A DNA stretch of 64,000 bases, from positions 2,790,001 through 2,854,000 of the forward strand of contig NZ_CP060007.1 of the NCBI RefSeq assembly GCF_014168535.1, written 5' to 3'. Under the pieces are notes generated by a model. The model saw nothing but the letters and a program-made list of their open reading frames with translations, did not search any database and was not told the origin of the DNA. Made by a program: the position numbers and the translations under genes. Origin of the DNA: Lacibacter sediminis. Lineage in GTDB: Bacteria; Bacteroidota; Bacteroidia; Chitinophagales; Chitinophagaceae. This document shows, piece by piece, positions 33,522 through 43,295 of the stretch (position 1 is its first letter; every line of letters starts with the position of its first letter).

Positions 33522-34826
33522 TTGAACTATTATAGTCTTAATAAACAATCACCCATTGCTTCGTTTAAAGAAGCAACTATTCTTGGGCAAGCGCCTGATA
33601 AAGGATTGTATTTTCCTGAAAGCATTCGACAGGTTGATAAAGAGCTCATCAGCAATATCGAAAACATCAGTAATGAAGAAATTGCTTTTCGTGTGATCAA
33701 ACCATATATCGGTAATGAAATTGCTGAAGATGAATTGTACCGAATCGTATCAGAAACAGTAAACTTTCCGATTCCGCTTGTGCAGGTGAGTGAAAACATT
33801 TCTTCGCTTGAATTATTTCATGGACCAACGCTTGCGTTTAAAGATGTAGGCGCAAGATTTATGAGTCGTTGTCTTGGTCAGTTTGTAAAAGGCGCTGATA
33901 AAAAAGTAACCGTACTCGTTGCAACAAGCGGTGACACCGGTGGTGCTGTTGCCAATGGTTTTTACAATGTAGAAGGAGTGGAGGTTGTGATCCTTTACCC
34001 AAGTGGCAAAGTGAGCAGTGTGCAGGAAAAACAATTAACTACACTCGGCAACAATATTCATGCCCTGGAAGTAAACGGAACATTTGATGACTGTCAGCAA
34101 TTAGTAAAGCAGGCATTCACGGATGCCGCATTAAACAAAGAGTTATTTCTTACTTCAGCCAACTCCATCAACGTAGCAAGATGGCTTCCGCAACAGTTCT
34201 ATTATTTCTTTGCTTACAAACAATGGAAGCAAAAAGATCAGCCTCCTGTAATATGTGTGCCTAGTGGAAACTTCGGAAATATCTGCGCTGGTATTCTGGC
34301 GCACATGAGTGGCTTGCCGGTGAAACATTTTGTTGCAGCTTGTAATGCAAACGATATTGTGCCCAACTTCATGCAGTCGCAACAATACCAACCAAAGCCT
34401 GCGGTAGCAACGATCAGCAACGCAATGGATGTAGGCAACCCCAGTAACTTTGTACGTATTCTCGAACTGTTTCATCAACAGTTTCCGCAATTGAAAGAAA
34501 AATTCAGCAGTGTAAGTATTACCGATGAAGAAACAAAACAAACCATGAAACGTGTGTACGATGAATTGCATTATACACTCGATCCGCATGGTGCTGTTGG
34601 TTATTTAGCATTGGAACGATATTTAGCTGATGTGAGTGACTCATCGTTAAAAGGCATTTTTCTCGAAACAGCACACCCGGTTAAGTTTTATGATGTGGTA
34701 GAACCTGTGTTGAATCAAACTATTCCATTACCCGATGCTGTAAAAGAAATTATTGATCTTCCAAAGAAATCAACACTAATGAATGTCTCGTTTGAAGAGT
34801 TGAAAGATTTTTTATTGAAAGCCTGA
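33522..34826 (+). CDS. thrC: Threonine synthase
   Basis: 434 residues. LELFHGPTLAFKDVGARF carries the PLP Lys near 108. ATSGDTGGAVANGF is the phosphate-binding loop, and VPSGNFGNICAG and the C-terminal LDPHGAVGYLALE are family signatures. It converts O-phosphohomoserine to threonine. The start is a TTG: the resulting NYYSLNKQ N-terminus is what the family has at its first residues and no ATG fits. It lies 47 bp after thrB; the gap is a short-period A/T-rich sequence. Confidence 0.93.
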   Translation: MNYYSLNKQSPIASFKEATILGQAPDKGLYFPESIRQVDKELISNIENISNEEIAFRVIKPYIGNEIAEDELYRIVSETVNFPIPLVQVSENISSLELFHGPTLAFKDVGARFMSRCLGQFVKGADKKVTVLVATSGDTGGAVANGFYNVEGVEVVILYPSGKVSSVQEKQLTTLGNNIHALEVNGTFDDCQQLVKQAFTDAALNKELFLTSANSINVARWLPQQFYYFFAYKQWKQKDQPPVICVPSGNFGNICAGILAHMSGLPVKHFVAACNANDIVPNFMQSQQYQPKPAVATISNAMDVGNPSNFVRILELFHQQFPQLKEKFSSVSITDEETKQTMKRVYDELHYTLDPHGAVGYLALERYLADVSDSSLKGIFLETAHPVKFYDVVEPVLNQTIPLPDAVKEIIDLPKKSTLMNVSFEELKDFLLKA

Positions 34827-34863
34827 TATTTATTTTATCAACTAAGCTGTTTTCCCTAAATTG

Positions 34864-34916
34864 AGCAAAGAGTTGCCTGCCGTACATAAAACAGTACGTA
34901 TGCAACTCTTTTTGCT
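34864..34916 (+). terminator. Terminator of the thrABC operon
   Basis: Outer arms AAAGAGTTGC and GCAACTCTTT (10 bp, extended by AGC/GCT with a 2-nt bulge) and an inner 5-bp CGTAC/GTACG stem, then TTTTTGCTTT. It lies 37 bp after the thrC stop. Confidence 0.75.
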
Positions 34917-34937
34917 TTATTAACACTCAAAATCAAT

Positions 34938-36383
34938 ATGGACAGCGAACTACTGATACAAAACTATCAGACCGGCTCTGCATTATTTGACGAAATGCAG
35001 AACAGTGGCCAAATAAGGCTGCCCTATCAAAAGCTGGTCGAAGAACTGAAACAGCACAATATTGCTGATCTCCATCTTAAACACAAGCTGGCGGGTGATC
35101 TATTTATGAGCCAGGGCATCACCTTTACGGTGTACAGCGATGATGCAGGCATTGAACGCATCTTTCCTTTTGACATTCTGCCACGCATCATTACCGCTGC
35201 CGAATGGGTGCATGTAGAAAAAGGAATTCAACAACGTTTACGAGCACTGAATCTTTTTCTCAAAGATATTTACAGTGAGCAGCAGATCATTAAAGACAAA
35301 ATCATTCCGGCTGAACTCATTGCTTCCTGTCCGCATTTTCTGCATGAAGTAGCAAGTATTAAAGTGCCGCATGATATTTATGTACACATCTCCGGTATTG
35401 ATCTTATTCGTGGCGAAGATGGAACGTTTTATATTCTGGAAGATAATCTGCGTACACCATCAGGCGTATCGTACATGTTAGAGAACAGGGAAGTAACAAA
35501 ACGTTTGTTTCCTGATCTGTTGTCAAATGCCAATGTGCGAATGGTGAATAATTATCCGTTGATGTTGCATAATAACTTAATGGCATTATCACCAAGACCC
35601 GTTTCTAATCCAACCGTTGTATTGCTGACACCTGGTATTTATAACTCTGCTTATTACGAGCATACATTCCTTGCACGGCAAATGGGTATCCAGTTGGTGG
35701 AAGGAAGAGATCTGGTGATCGATAATCACAAAGTGTTCATGAAAACAACCAGTGGTTTGCAACAGGTTGATGTGATCTATCGACGCATTGATGATGAGTT
35801 TATGGATCCTTTGCTGTTCCGTCCTGATAGTATGTTGGGTGTGCCGGGTATTATGGGCGCTTATCGTAAAGGCACAGTTGCGTTGGCCAATGCAGTTGGT
35901 AATGGTGTTGCTGATGATAAAGCGGTGTATGCTTATGTACCTGCTATGATCAAATATTATCTGAATGAAGAACCGATACTTCCTAATGTTCCCACTTACC
36001 AGATGAGCAATGACGATGAACGGAACTATGTATTTGAAAATATGCATAAGATGGTAGTGAAACGCACCAACCAAAGTGGAGGCTATGGAATGTTGATGGG
36101 TAATAAAGCAACCGAGGAAGAAATGCGTTTGTTCAAAGTAGCAATTGAAAAAAGCCCGAGAGAGTTTATCGCTCAACCGATCATTCAGTTGTCAACTGTT
36201 CCTTGTTTTATTGATGGGGAACTAAAGGCAAGACATGTTGATCTTCGTCCGTATGCATTGTGTGGTCCTGATGGTATTAAGATTGTTCCGGGTGGTTTAA
36301 CAAGAGTTGCGTTGAAAGAAGGTTCGCTTGTTGTAAACTCATCACAGGGTGGGGGAAGTAAAGACACCTGGGTCATTGACTAA
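34938..36383 (+). CDS. Circularly permuted type 2 ATP-grasp protein
   Basis: 481 residues, full length for the family (PF14403-like). Recognisable blocks: FPFDILPRIITAAEW near 77-92, HISGIDLIRGEDGTFYILEDNLRTPSGVSYMLENR near 152-186 (the hallmark with the metal-binding Glu-Asp-Asn), QVDVIYRRIDDEFMDPL and MVVKRTNQSGGYGML. Family members are predicted amide-bond-forming ligases that act on peptides or small molecules. First of three genes with alpha-E and transglutaminase genes. The actual substrate is unknown. Confidence 0.88.
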   Translation: MDSELLIQNYQTGSALFDEMQNSGQIRLPYQKLVEELKQHNIADLHLKHKLAGDLFMSQGITFTVYSDDAGIERIFPFDILPRIITAAEWVHVEKGIQQRLRALNLFLKDIYSEQQIIKDKIIPAELIASCPHFLHEVASIKVPHDIYVHISGIDLIRGEDGTFYILEDNLRTPSGVSYMLENREVTKRLFPDLLSNANVRMVNNYPLMLHNNLMALSPRPVSNPTVVLLTPGIYNSAYYEHTFLARQMGIQLVEGRDLVIDNHKVFMKTTSGLQQVDVIYRRIDDEFMDPLLFRPDSMLGVPGIMGAYRKGTVALANAVGNGVADDKAVYAYVPAMIKYYLNEEPILPNVPTYQMSNDDERNYVFENMHKMVVKRTNQSGGYGMLMGNKATEEEMRLFKVAIEKSPREFIAQPIIQLSTVPCFIDGELKARHVDLRPYALCGPDGIKIVPGGLTRVALKEGSLVVNSSQGGGSKDTWVID

Positions 36384-36516
36384 GTACGAAATACAAAGTT
36401 GAAAGTACGAAGTAAAACAGGTTACAGGTTGCTGGTTACAAGTGAAGTAAACCGCACGTTCAAACCAGAAACTTGAAACAAGAAACTAATTCTAAATCTA
36501 AAATCTGAAATCATAA

Positions 36517-37458
36517 ATGCTTAGCCGTGTTGCCGATTCAATGTTCTGGATGAACCGTTATATGGAACGGGCCGAAGGTTTATTGCGTGTATTACTCACC
36601 AACTATGTACTGTCGCTCGATAAAGGACCTTACGGCGTTCATTCATGGAGACCTGTGCTTGAAACATTTGGTAATCTTTCCGATGAAGAAATGAAGCAGA
36701 TCGAATATTCATCTGCCAATACATTGCAATATCTTATCCTGAGCAGAGCAAACAGCAATTCACTCCGCAGCATCATAAACAAAGCAAGGGAAAATGCAAG
36801 AGGCATGCAGGATCACATTACCAAAGAAGTGTGGGAAGAAGTGAACCTGATGTATCACACCGTTAATCAACCGGGGCTCGAAAAAAAATTATCAGGAGCA
36901 GAAGCTTTACCAAGTATCGATAAATTATTAAAACTTTCGTTAACCTACGTAGGAGTTATTGATACTACCATGCCACGTGGTATGGGTTGGAACTTTATGA
37001 ACATTGGCCGGTTGATCGAACGTGCAGTGCTTACAGCTGATATTACCTACAAACAATTTGAACAGATCAAGTTTGATCTCGACGATCACAAGGATATTCT
37101 TTACTGGCGAAACCTTTTGCTTTCGCTATCAGGTTATGAGTTACACATGAAAAATTATCAAGGCAGTGCTACGAATATGAATGTGCTGCACCAGGCTATT
37201 TTCAATCATCATTTTCCACGTTCAGCTGTTTATTCACTTTCCCGTACAGAAAAATATCTCACAGAAGTGTTGGAAGAAAATGAACCACCACAAAAACAGA
37301 TGATCTATCGTGAATTTGGCCGTATTTACAGCCGTGTAAAATTTGCAGATGAAAGCTCCATCAAACAGATTACATTGCAACGCTTTCTGCAGGATACCAA
37401 ACAGGACCTGCTGAAATTTTCACATGTATTAGGTCAACAATTTTTCTCGTACGCATAG
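36517..37458 (+). CDS. Alpha-E domain protein
   Basis: 313 residues, all-helical. The start LSRVADSMFWMNRYMERAEGLLRVLLTNY is the diagnostic block of the alpha-E family (PF04168-like). PRGMGWNFMNIGRLIERAVLTADIT in the centre is the second conserved block. These proteins always travel with circularly permuted ATP-grasp and transglutaminase genes and are thought to form part of the same modification system. It is separated from the ATP-grasp gene by 133 bp of short-period filler sequence and from the transglutaminase by 12 bp. Biochemical role unknown. Confidence 0.88.
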   Translation: MLSRVADSMFWMNRYMERAEGLLRVLLTNYVLSLDKGPYGVHSWRPVLETFGNLSDEEMKQIEYSSANTLQYLILSRANSNSLRSIINKARENARGMQDHITKEVWEEVNLMYHTVNQPGLEKKLSGAEALPSIDKLLKLSLTYVGVIDTTMPRGMGWNFMNIGRLIERAVLTADITYKQFEQIKFDLDDHKDILYWRNLLLSLSGYELHMKNYQGSATNMNVLHQAIFNHHFPRSAVYSLSRTEKYLTEVLEENEPPQKQMIYREFGRIYSRVKFADESSIKQITLQRFLQDTKQDLLKFSHVLGQQFFSYA

Positions 37459-37470
37459 TAACAATAAAGG

Positions 37471-38415
37471 ATGCCCGTTTTTCAGATCCATCACGTAACA
37501 AAATATAATTACAACAGGCCTGTAAAGGAAAGTGTGAACCAGTTGCGTATTTATCCTGTTGCTTCCGATCAGCAGGAAATTTTACAACACGAAGTAAACA
37601 TCACTACCGATCCTGAATTGTTTTTCTTTCTTGATTATTGGGGCAACCGTTGTGCCGATTTCAGCTTGTTGGCTGCACACACTTCTTTGATCATCGATAG
37701 CAGGGTGGTGGTGCGAACCATTGGTAAAGAAAGCGTTCCTATTGTTGAGAGCACAAGAGATGAGTTGCAACAAATAGTTGCTTCCGATTTTCATTTGCTT
37801 GAACTTTCTAGACCTGAAGAAATACTTGCCACAAAAGCATTACAACAGATCTTAACCTCGCTCGATTGTGAACACAAAACGGTGATGCAGATCGTAGAAG
37901 CTTGCTCCGGTTATATTTTTTCTGAATTCAAATACATAAAAGGGATCACCAATATTGAAACAACAGTTGATGAAATACTGGAACACCGTAGTGGCGTGTG
38001 CCAGGATTTTGCACATGTACTGTTGCAGCTTTTGCGAAGCATGGGCATTCCCAGCCGTTATGTGAGTGGGTATATCTGTCCGAACAAAAACGGGATGCGT
38101 GGCGAAGGCGCTACACATGCCTGGGTGGAAGCCTATATTCCTCAGCTGGGTTGGGTGGGTATTGATCCTACCAATAATGTATGGGTTACAACACACCATA
38201 TTAAGCTGGCGGTTGGTCGTGATTTTAACGCCTGCTCCCCGATCAAAGGAACCTTTAAAGGCCTCGCTAAACAAACACTTTCAGTTTATGTATCTGTTGG
38301 TTATGAAGACGGACATGTGTTTGAAGAACTCAACGATGTGCAGATGCAGATCACAGAATCAGTAAAGGAAGCAGAGCGTATAGCAGCTGAAGAAGCAGCC
38401 CAGCAGCAGCAATAA
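37471..38415 (+). CDS. Transglutaminase-like cysteine peptidase
   Basis: 314 residues. The N-terminal ~90 residues form the beta-rich transglutaminase N-terminal domain (FQIHHVTKYNYNRPVKESVNQLRIYP). The catalytic core has Cys in RSGVCQDFAHVLLQLLRSMGIPSRYVSGY, His in GEGATHAWVEAY, and Asp in GWVGIDPTNN, a complete triad. Family members cut or make isopeptide or peptide bonds. The C-terminal Glu/Ala/Gln-rich tail (EEAAQQQQ) is probably disordered. No signal peptide, so cytoplasmic. Third gene of the cluster; the Anbu-type protease often found with such genes is not seen nearby. Confidence 0.9.
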   Translation: MPVFQIHHVTKYNYNRPVKESVNQLRIYPVASDQQEILQHEVNITTDPELFFFLDYWGNRCADFSLLAAHTSLIIDSRVVVRTIGKESVPIVESTRDELQQIVASDFHLLELSRPEEILATKALQQILTSLDCEHKTVMQIVEACSGYIFSEFKYIKGITNIETTVDEILEHRSGVCQDFAHVLLQLLRSMGIPSRYVSGYICPNKNGMRGEGATHAWVEAYIPQLGWVGIDPTNNVWVTTHHIKLAVGRDFNACSPIKGTFKGLAKQTLSVYVSVGYEDGHVFEELNDVQMQITESVKEAERIAAEEAAQQQQ

Positions 38416-38529
38416 CCGTAATTCTGTCTCTACAAAAGTGTCGTGGTTTTACTACATGTAAAGGCAACTTTTCAGCTTATCTTCACGTTACAATAAAACC
38501 AATATCTTAAAACCCAAACCTGTATCCAC

Positions 38530-38784
38530 ATGAAAAAGCCATTATTCTTCGACGATCAGGCGCACATTGCAGAACAATTTACTATTGTTGAAGACCACAC
38601 CAGCCAATTAGCCGCTTTAGCTTTTCACAAAGTAAATGCTTACAAACTTTCTTTGCAAAACCACGCTTATTGCATGAGTCGGGCCGAGCTTCATAATCTC
38701 CTCAAATCAACGCTGTTCAATTATGTTCACCCTTGTACGGTGTTGCAAATGGTAAGTTATTTCGACGACAGCAGCGATAATTGA
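38530..38784 (+). CDS. Conserved hypothetical protein (84 aa)
   Basis: 84 residues, soluble, no signal peptide. It contains several His and Cys (DHTSQ, CMSRAELHNLLKSTLFNYVHPCTVLQM) and ends in an acidic DDSSDN. I recognise no domain. It lies 115 bp after the transglutaminase gene, with codon usage like its neighbours. Function unknown. Confidence 0.55.
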   Translation: MKKPLFFDDQAHIAEQFTIVEDHTSQLAALAFHKVNAYKLSLQNHAYCMSRAELHNLLKSTLFNYVHPCTVLQMVSYFDDSSDN

Positions 38785-38856
38785 TTTTTATTTTTATTTA
38801 TCGGTTCAATGCTGAAATTTGCAGGAACTATCAGTTGAAAGATAGCCTTGTGAAGT

Positions 38857-39423
38857 ATGCATGATATTGAACCCTTTTACAACTGGCGGCATATTTATGT
38901 TAGCGAAGAAGATGAACATTCCCCGTTCTATGGCCGTCAATACTCCGAGTTTGAGTACTCTCAAACCGTTTATAACTACTATATCCATCCGCAATGGGAT
39001 GATTTTGGAAGCAAAACCCTTTACCTGAAAATTTTAATTGCTGATTACGAAGAAAAATATGCCATTATTGAAATGTTGGGCGAATGGAACGATGCTATTG
39101 AGAACGATGTGATGGAACTAAAGCGTGAGGTAATTGATAAGCTGATGACTGAAGGCATTTATAAATTCATCATAGTAGCTGAAAATGTACTCAACTTCCA
39201 CAGCAGTGAAAAAGATTATTATGAAGAGTGGTATGAGAACTGTGCCGATGAAAATGGCTGGACCATTATTCTGAACATGCCTGAACAGACCCAGTACGAT
39301 TTCAAAAAACTAAAACTCAACCGTTACCTTGAATTGATGGAACTCGACAACTGGCGTATTTATAAACCCTATCATCTTTTTAAAAAAATTGATGGAGAAT
39401 TAAACCAGCGCTTAGTGGTTTAA
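38857..39423 (+). CDS. Conserved hypothetical protein (188 aa), Chitinophagaceae type
   Basis: 188 residues, rich in Tyr, Trp, Glu and Asp, predicted cytoplasmic. Distinctive blocks: MHDIEPFYNWRHIYVSEEDE at the start, YYIHPQWDDFGSKTLYLKILIADYE, and NWRIYKPYHLFKKI near the end. The conserved feel and good codon bias suggest a real gene, but I can name no family or catalytic motif. It follows the 84-aa gene by 72 bp. Confidence 0.65.
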   Translation: MHDIEPFYNWRHIYVSEEDEHSPFYGRQYSEFEYSQTVYNYYIHPQWDDFGSKTLYLKILIADYEEKYAIIEMLGEWNDAIENDVMELKREVIDKLMTEGIYKFIIVAENVLNFHSSEKDYYEEWYENCADENGWTIILNMPEQTQYDFKKLKLNRYLELMELDNWRIYKPYHLFKKIDGELNQRLVV

Positions 39424-39521
39424 AGAACGGGTAAAATACCCTTTAGGAGGTATAGTATTTGTAATTTTTTTAAGTAAAATTTGCAGCGTGTAATTCGCTT
39501 TTATCTCCCAAACCAAATTGT

Positions 39522-40340
39522 ATGTATAACAAAAAGATCTTAACGACTCTGCTTTTTTGTGCCCTTAGCATTACTTCACTGGTTGCACAGTCAACACTCG
39601 ATGAGCAATCCGGAGGAGCTGCACCTGTTAACGTTAAACCATCTGTTGAGAAAACGGATAAACACAAAATGAATATTTTAAAAGTGAACCTGATGGCACT
39701 CGCTTTAAAAAACTATTCATTTCAGTATGAGCGTGTATTAACAAAGAAAATCTCGGTAGCCGTGGGTATACGAAGCATGCCAACAGGCGGTTTACCATTT
39801 CTGAGTAATTATGTTGACGATATTGCTGATGGAGATCCGGATCTTGAAGCAAATCTCCGTGCATTAAAAGTGGGCAACTTCGCCATTACTCCTGAAGTAC
39901 GTTTTTACCTCAACCAGAAAGGTTATGGCCGTGGGTTTTACATTGCGCCTTATTACCGTTATGCAAAATTCAATTCAGATGAATTGCCAATAACTTTTGA
40001 TGGTGATGCAAACACAACTAAAACGATCAAATTAAAAGGAGATGTAATTACTCACAGCGGAGGACTAATGATCGGTGCCCAATGGCATTTAGGTAAAGTT
40101 GTTACATTGGATTGGTGGATTCTCGGTGCACATTATGGAACAAGCAATGGAACATTAAGCGGTACACCATCATCCAGTCTTTCAGCAAACGAACAAACTG
40201 AAATTAAAAATACCATCGAATCATTGGAACTTCCTTTAACAAAAATTACTGCCGAAGTAAGTGCTAATAATATCAAGGCTATTGTTGATGGCCCTTGGGC
40301 TGGCGTAAGAGCTGGACTAACTATTGGTATTAAGTTTTAA
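39522..40340 (+). CDS. Exported DUF3575-like outer-membrane protein
   Basis: 272 residues with a signal peptide of about 22 residues (ending LVAQ). The mature protein begins with an acidic/Pro stretch, then ILKVNLMALALKNYSFQYERVLTKKISVAVGIRSMP, which matches the first strands of DUF3575 proteins (a small outer-membrane barrel related to OmpA-type barrels). Further barrel strands follow (EVRFYLNQKGYGRGFYIAPYYRYA, GLMIGAQWHLG) and a terminal aromatic strand GLTIGIKF. It is followed by a strong terminator. The role is unknown; the family is often adjacent to surface-structure genes. Confidence 0.7.
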   Translation: MYNKKILTTLLFCALSITSLVAQSTLDEQSGGAAPVNVKPSVEKTDKHKMNILKVNLMALALKNYSFQYERVLTKKISVAVGIRSMPTGGLPFLSNYVDDIADGDPDLEANLRALKVGNFAITPEVRFYLNQKGYGRGFYIAPYYRYAKFNSDELPITFDGDANTTKTIKLKGDVITHSGGLMIGAQWHLGKVVTLDWWILGAHYGTSNGTLSGTPSSSLSANEQTEIKNTIESLELPLTKITAEVSANNIKAIVDGPWAGVRAGLTIGIKF

Positions 40341-40363
40341 TCATTAGAATTAAAATGATATTT

Positions 40364-40392
40364 AAAAATGCCCCGGTAAATGGGGCATTTTT
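40364..40392 (+). terminator. Terminator after the DUF3575-like gene
   Basis: 11-bp perfect stem AAAAATGCCCC with GGGGCATTTTT, 7-nt loop, T-run continuing to 40393. Separates it from the sdh operon. Confidence 0.85.
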
Positions 40393-40438
40393 TATTACAT
40401 TAATCATAATTACCTGTATTTTGAACCTGTTCCTACCC

Positions 40439-40446
40439 TAAATTTG
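40439..40446 (+). promoter_or_regulatory. Probable sdh operon -7 box (TAAATTTG)
   Basis: Exact TAnnTTTG; a TTG at 40421-40423 gives a 15-nt spacer, shorter than typical. Predicted RNA start near 40453, 18 nt before the sdhC ATG at 40471. Confidence 0.45.
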
Positions 40447-40470
40447 CAACGGCTTTCCAAAACAACTTTT

Positions 40471-41178
40471 ATGACATTCAAGCAGATGTTCACTTCTTCC
40501 ATTGGGAAAAAATTGGTAATGGGTCTTACTGGCTTATTCCTTATTACTTTTTTAATCGTACATGTTAGTATCAATGCCTGCGTTTTTGCAGACTTGGTTA
40601 ATCCCGATGATAACGGGCAAATGTTCAATAAAGCAGCTCACTTCATGGGCTCAACAGTTCTCATCCGTATCATGGAGGTTGGCTTAATGGCCGGCATCTT
40701 ACTGCACATTATACAAGGCTACATGCTGGAACTGCAGAACAGGCAAACAAGATCTGTTGGCTACGATGTTTCCATGGGAAGCAAAGGCAGCAAATGGTAC
40801 AGCCGCAGCATGGGTTTGCTGGGCACATTGCTTTTGTTATTCTTTGTTTTACACTTCAGTCATTTTTGGGTACCTGCACGTTTTACACATGCGGGACTTG
40901 ATATACCCGTTAACTACAACGGAGTTGACATGCACGATATGTTCGGCTTAATGAAAGTAACCTTTAGTGAACTGTGGGTGGTGATCGCTTACCTTATTGG
41001 TTGTTTCTCTTTATTCTGGCATTTGATGCATGGTTTCCAAAGTGCTTTCCGCACTGTTGGTGTAAGCAACAATCGTTATCTGTTGTTGTTAAATACAATT
41101 GGTATTGGTTTCTCAATTGTCGTTTCTGTATTATTTGCATTGATGCCAATTGCTTTTCACCTGAAGTGGATTGAATAA
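40471..41178 (+). CDS. sdhC: Succinate dehydrogenase/fumarate reductase cytochrome b subunit
   Basis: 235 residues from ATG 40471; an in-frame TTG at 40444 is inside the promoter region. About five membrane helices: LVMGLTGLFLITFLIVHVSIN, VLIRIMEVGLMAGILLHIIQGYML, LGTLLLLFFVLHFSHFWVP, VVIAYLIGCFSLFWHLMHGF, IGFSIVVSVLFALMPIAF. Several helix-embedded His (HVSI, LHII, LHFSHFW, WHLMHG) can ligate heme b. This single large membrane subunit is the Bacteroidota/Epsilonproteobacteria-type arrangement. It passes electrons to quinone. First gene of sdhCAB. Confidence 0.92.
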   Translation: MTFKQMFTSSIGKKLVMGLTGLFLITFLIVHVSINACVFADLVNPDDNGQMFNKAAHFMGSTVLIRIMEVGLMAGILLHIIQGYMLELQNRQTRSVGYDVSMGSKGSKWYSRSMGLLGTLLLLFFVLHFSHFWVPARFTHAGLDIPVNYNGVDMHDMFGLMKVTFSELWVVIAYLIGCFSLFWHLMHGFQSAFRTVGVSNNRYLLLLNTIGIGFSIVVSVLFALMPIAFHLKWIE

Positions 41179-41302
41179 GTTTCCTGTTGCTGTCTGCAGC
41201 ACTGTTCAAGTGTGCGACGCAACAAAAGCCGAATAGATAACACAAAAGCTGACTACACAAAAAATACCTTATAAATTGTACGATAACCGAATTTGATACG
41301 AT

Positions 41303-43273
41303 ATGCTCAATTCAAAAATTCCTGCCGGTCCGTTAGATACTAAATGGGTAAATTATAAAAACACCTGTAAACTGGTGAATCCTGCCAACAAACGCAGTCT
41401 TGAAGTGATTGTAATTGGTACAGGTTTGGCCGGTGCATCTGCAGCTGCTGCATTAGGTGAGCTCGGGTACAAGGTGAAAACATTTTGTTTCCAGGATAGT
41501 CCACGCCGTGCACACTCTATTGCTGCGCAGGGTGGTATCAATGCTGCCAAAAATTATCAGAACGATGGTGACAGTACTTACCGTTTGTTTTATGATACGA
41601 TCAAAGGTGGCGACTATCGTGCACGTGAAGGAAACGTTCATCGTTTGGCAGAAGTGAGTGCAAACATCATTGACCAATGCGTTGCACAAGGTGTTCCTTT
41701 TGCACGTGAGTATGGCGGTTTGTTGAGTAACCGTTCTTTTGGTGGTACACAGGTACAACGTACATTCTACGCTGCGGGCCAAACAGGTCAGCAGTTATTG
41801 ATAGGGGCTTACCAGGCATTGGAGCGCCAGATCGCTTTGGGTAATGTAACTCAGTATTCACGTCATGAAATGCTGGATATTGTCATGATCGATGGAAAGG
41901 CCCGTGGTATTATTGCCCGTAACCTGGTAACAGGTGAGCTGGAGCGCCACTTCGGTCATGCAGTACTGTTATGCAGTGGCGGTTACGGTAACGTATTCTA
42001 TCTTTCTACAAACGCAATGGGCAGTAACGTTACTGCTGCATGGAAAGCGCATAAGAAAGGTGCGATGTTTGCCAACCCTTGCTTTACACAAATTCACCCA
42101 ACCTGTATTCCTGTAAGTGGTGATCATCAAAGTAAGCTCACGTTGATGAGTGAATCGCTTCGTAATGACGGACGCATTTGGGTTCCGAAGAAACAAGGCG
42201 ATACACGCAAGGCCAACGAAATTCCTGAAGAAGAAAGAGATTATTATTTAGAAAGAAGATATCCTGCATTCGGTAACCTCGTTCCCCGTGACGTAGCAAG
42301 CCGTGCAGCGAAAGAACGTTGCGATGCAGGTTATGGTGTTGGTTCAAGTAAGCAAGCTGTTTATCTTGATTATGCTGCCGCTATTCAACGTTACGGAAAA
42401 ATTGAAGCAGGTAAGCGTGGTATTAACGCCGATGCTGAAACCATTACGCAGATGGGTAAGGATGTTGTGAAAGAAAAGTATGGTAACCTCTTTGATATGT
42501 ATGCAAAGATCACCGGTGAAAATCCATACGAAGTACCTATGCGCATTTACCCGGCAGTACACTATACCATGGGTGGCTTGTGGGTTGATTATGAACTGAT
42601 GACGAATATTCCCGGTTTATATGCATTAGGTGAAGCAAACTTCAGCGACCATGGTGCAAACCGTTTGGGTGCAAGTGCCTTGATGCAGGGATTGGCTGAT
42701 GGATACTTCGTTATTCCATACACAATTGGTAACTATTTAGCCGATGAGATTCGCACCAAAGCAATACCAACTGATCATCCTGCATTTGCTGAAGCGGAGA
42801 GCAAGGTTCGTGACCGCATTCACATGCTCATGAATATTAAAGGAACTAAAACAGTTGAAAGTTTCCACAAGCGTTTGGGTAAGATCATTTGGGATAAATG
42901 TGGTATGGCCCGCAATGCTGAAGGTTTGAAACAAGCCATTAAAGAAGTGCAGCTGTTGAAGCAGGAATTCTGGAGTGATGTACGTATTCCTGGCGATATC
43001 AATGAAATGAACCCTGAGCTTGATAAAGCAAATCGTGTTGCCGACTTTATTGAATTAGGTGAGTTAATGTGTATTGATGCATTGAACCGTGAAGAAAGTT
43101 GTGGCGGTCATTTCCGTGAAGAACACCAGACAGAAGATGGTGAAGCATTACGTCATGATGACAAGTACATGTATGTAGCTGCATGGGAAATGAAAGGAGA
43201 TCACGAATGGCAGTTGCACAAAGAGGAGTTGAATTATGAAGTGGTGAAACCAAGTCAACGTTCTTATAAATAA
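41303..43273 (+). CDS. sdhA: Succinate dehydrogenase/fumarate reductase flavoprotein subunit
   Basis: 656 residues. The Rossmann motif is [21 protein letters not shown] near 35-55. His71 in [14 protein letters not shown] is the covalent FAD attachment site. [23 protein letters not shown] lies in the central part, and the substrate-binding/active-site [12 protein letters not shown] precedes a helical C-terminal domain. It oxidises succinate to fumarate in the citric acid cycle on the cytoplasmic face of the membrane, feeding electrons to SdhB and SdhC. The 124-bp gap to sdhC contains a motif also found upstream of parE. Confidence 0.95.
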   Translation: MLNSKIPAGPLDTKWVNYKNTCKLVNPANKRSLEVIVIGTGLAGASAAAALGELGYKVKTFCFQDSPRRAHSIAAQGGINAAKNYQNDGDSTYRLFYDTIKGGDYRAREGNVHRLAEVSANIIDQCVAQGVPFAREYGGLLSNRSFGGTQVQRTFYAAGQTGQQLLIGAYQALERQIALGNVTQYSRHEMLDIVMIDGKARGIIARNLVTGELERHFGHAVLLCSGGYGNVFYLSTNAMGSNVTAAWKAHKKGAMFANPCFTQIHPTCIPVSGDHQSKLTLMSESLRNDGRIWVPKKQGDTRKANEIPEEERDYYLERRYPAFGNLVPRDVASRAAKERCDAGYGVGSSKQAVYLDYAAAIQRYGKIEAGKRGINADAETITQMGKDVVKEKYGNLFDMYAKITGENPYEVPMRIYPAVHYTMGGLWVDYELMTNIPGLYALGEANFSDHGANRLGASALMQGLADGYFVIPYTIGNYLADEIRTKAIPTDHPAFAEAESKVRDRIHMLMNIKGTKTVESFHKRLGKIIWDKCGMARNAEGLKQAIKEVQLLKQEFWSDVRIPGDINEMNPELDKANRVADFIELGELMCIDALNREESCGGHFREEHQTEDGEALRHDDKYMYVAAWEMKGDHEWQLHKEELNYEVVKPSQRSYK

Positions 43274-43295
43274 TTTTAAAATCGCTTTTGATTTT

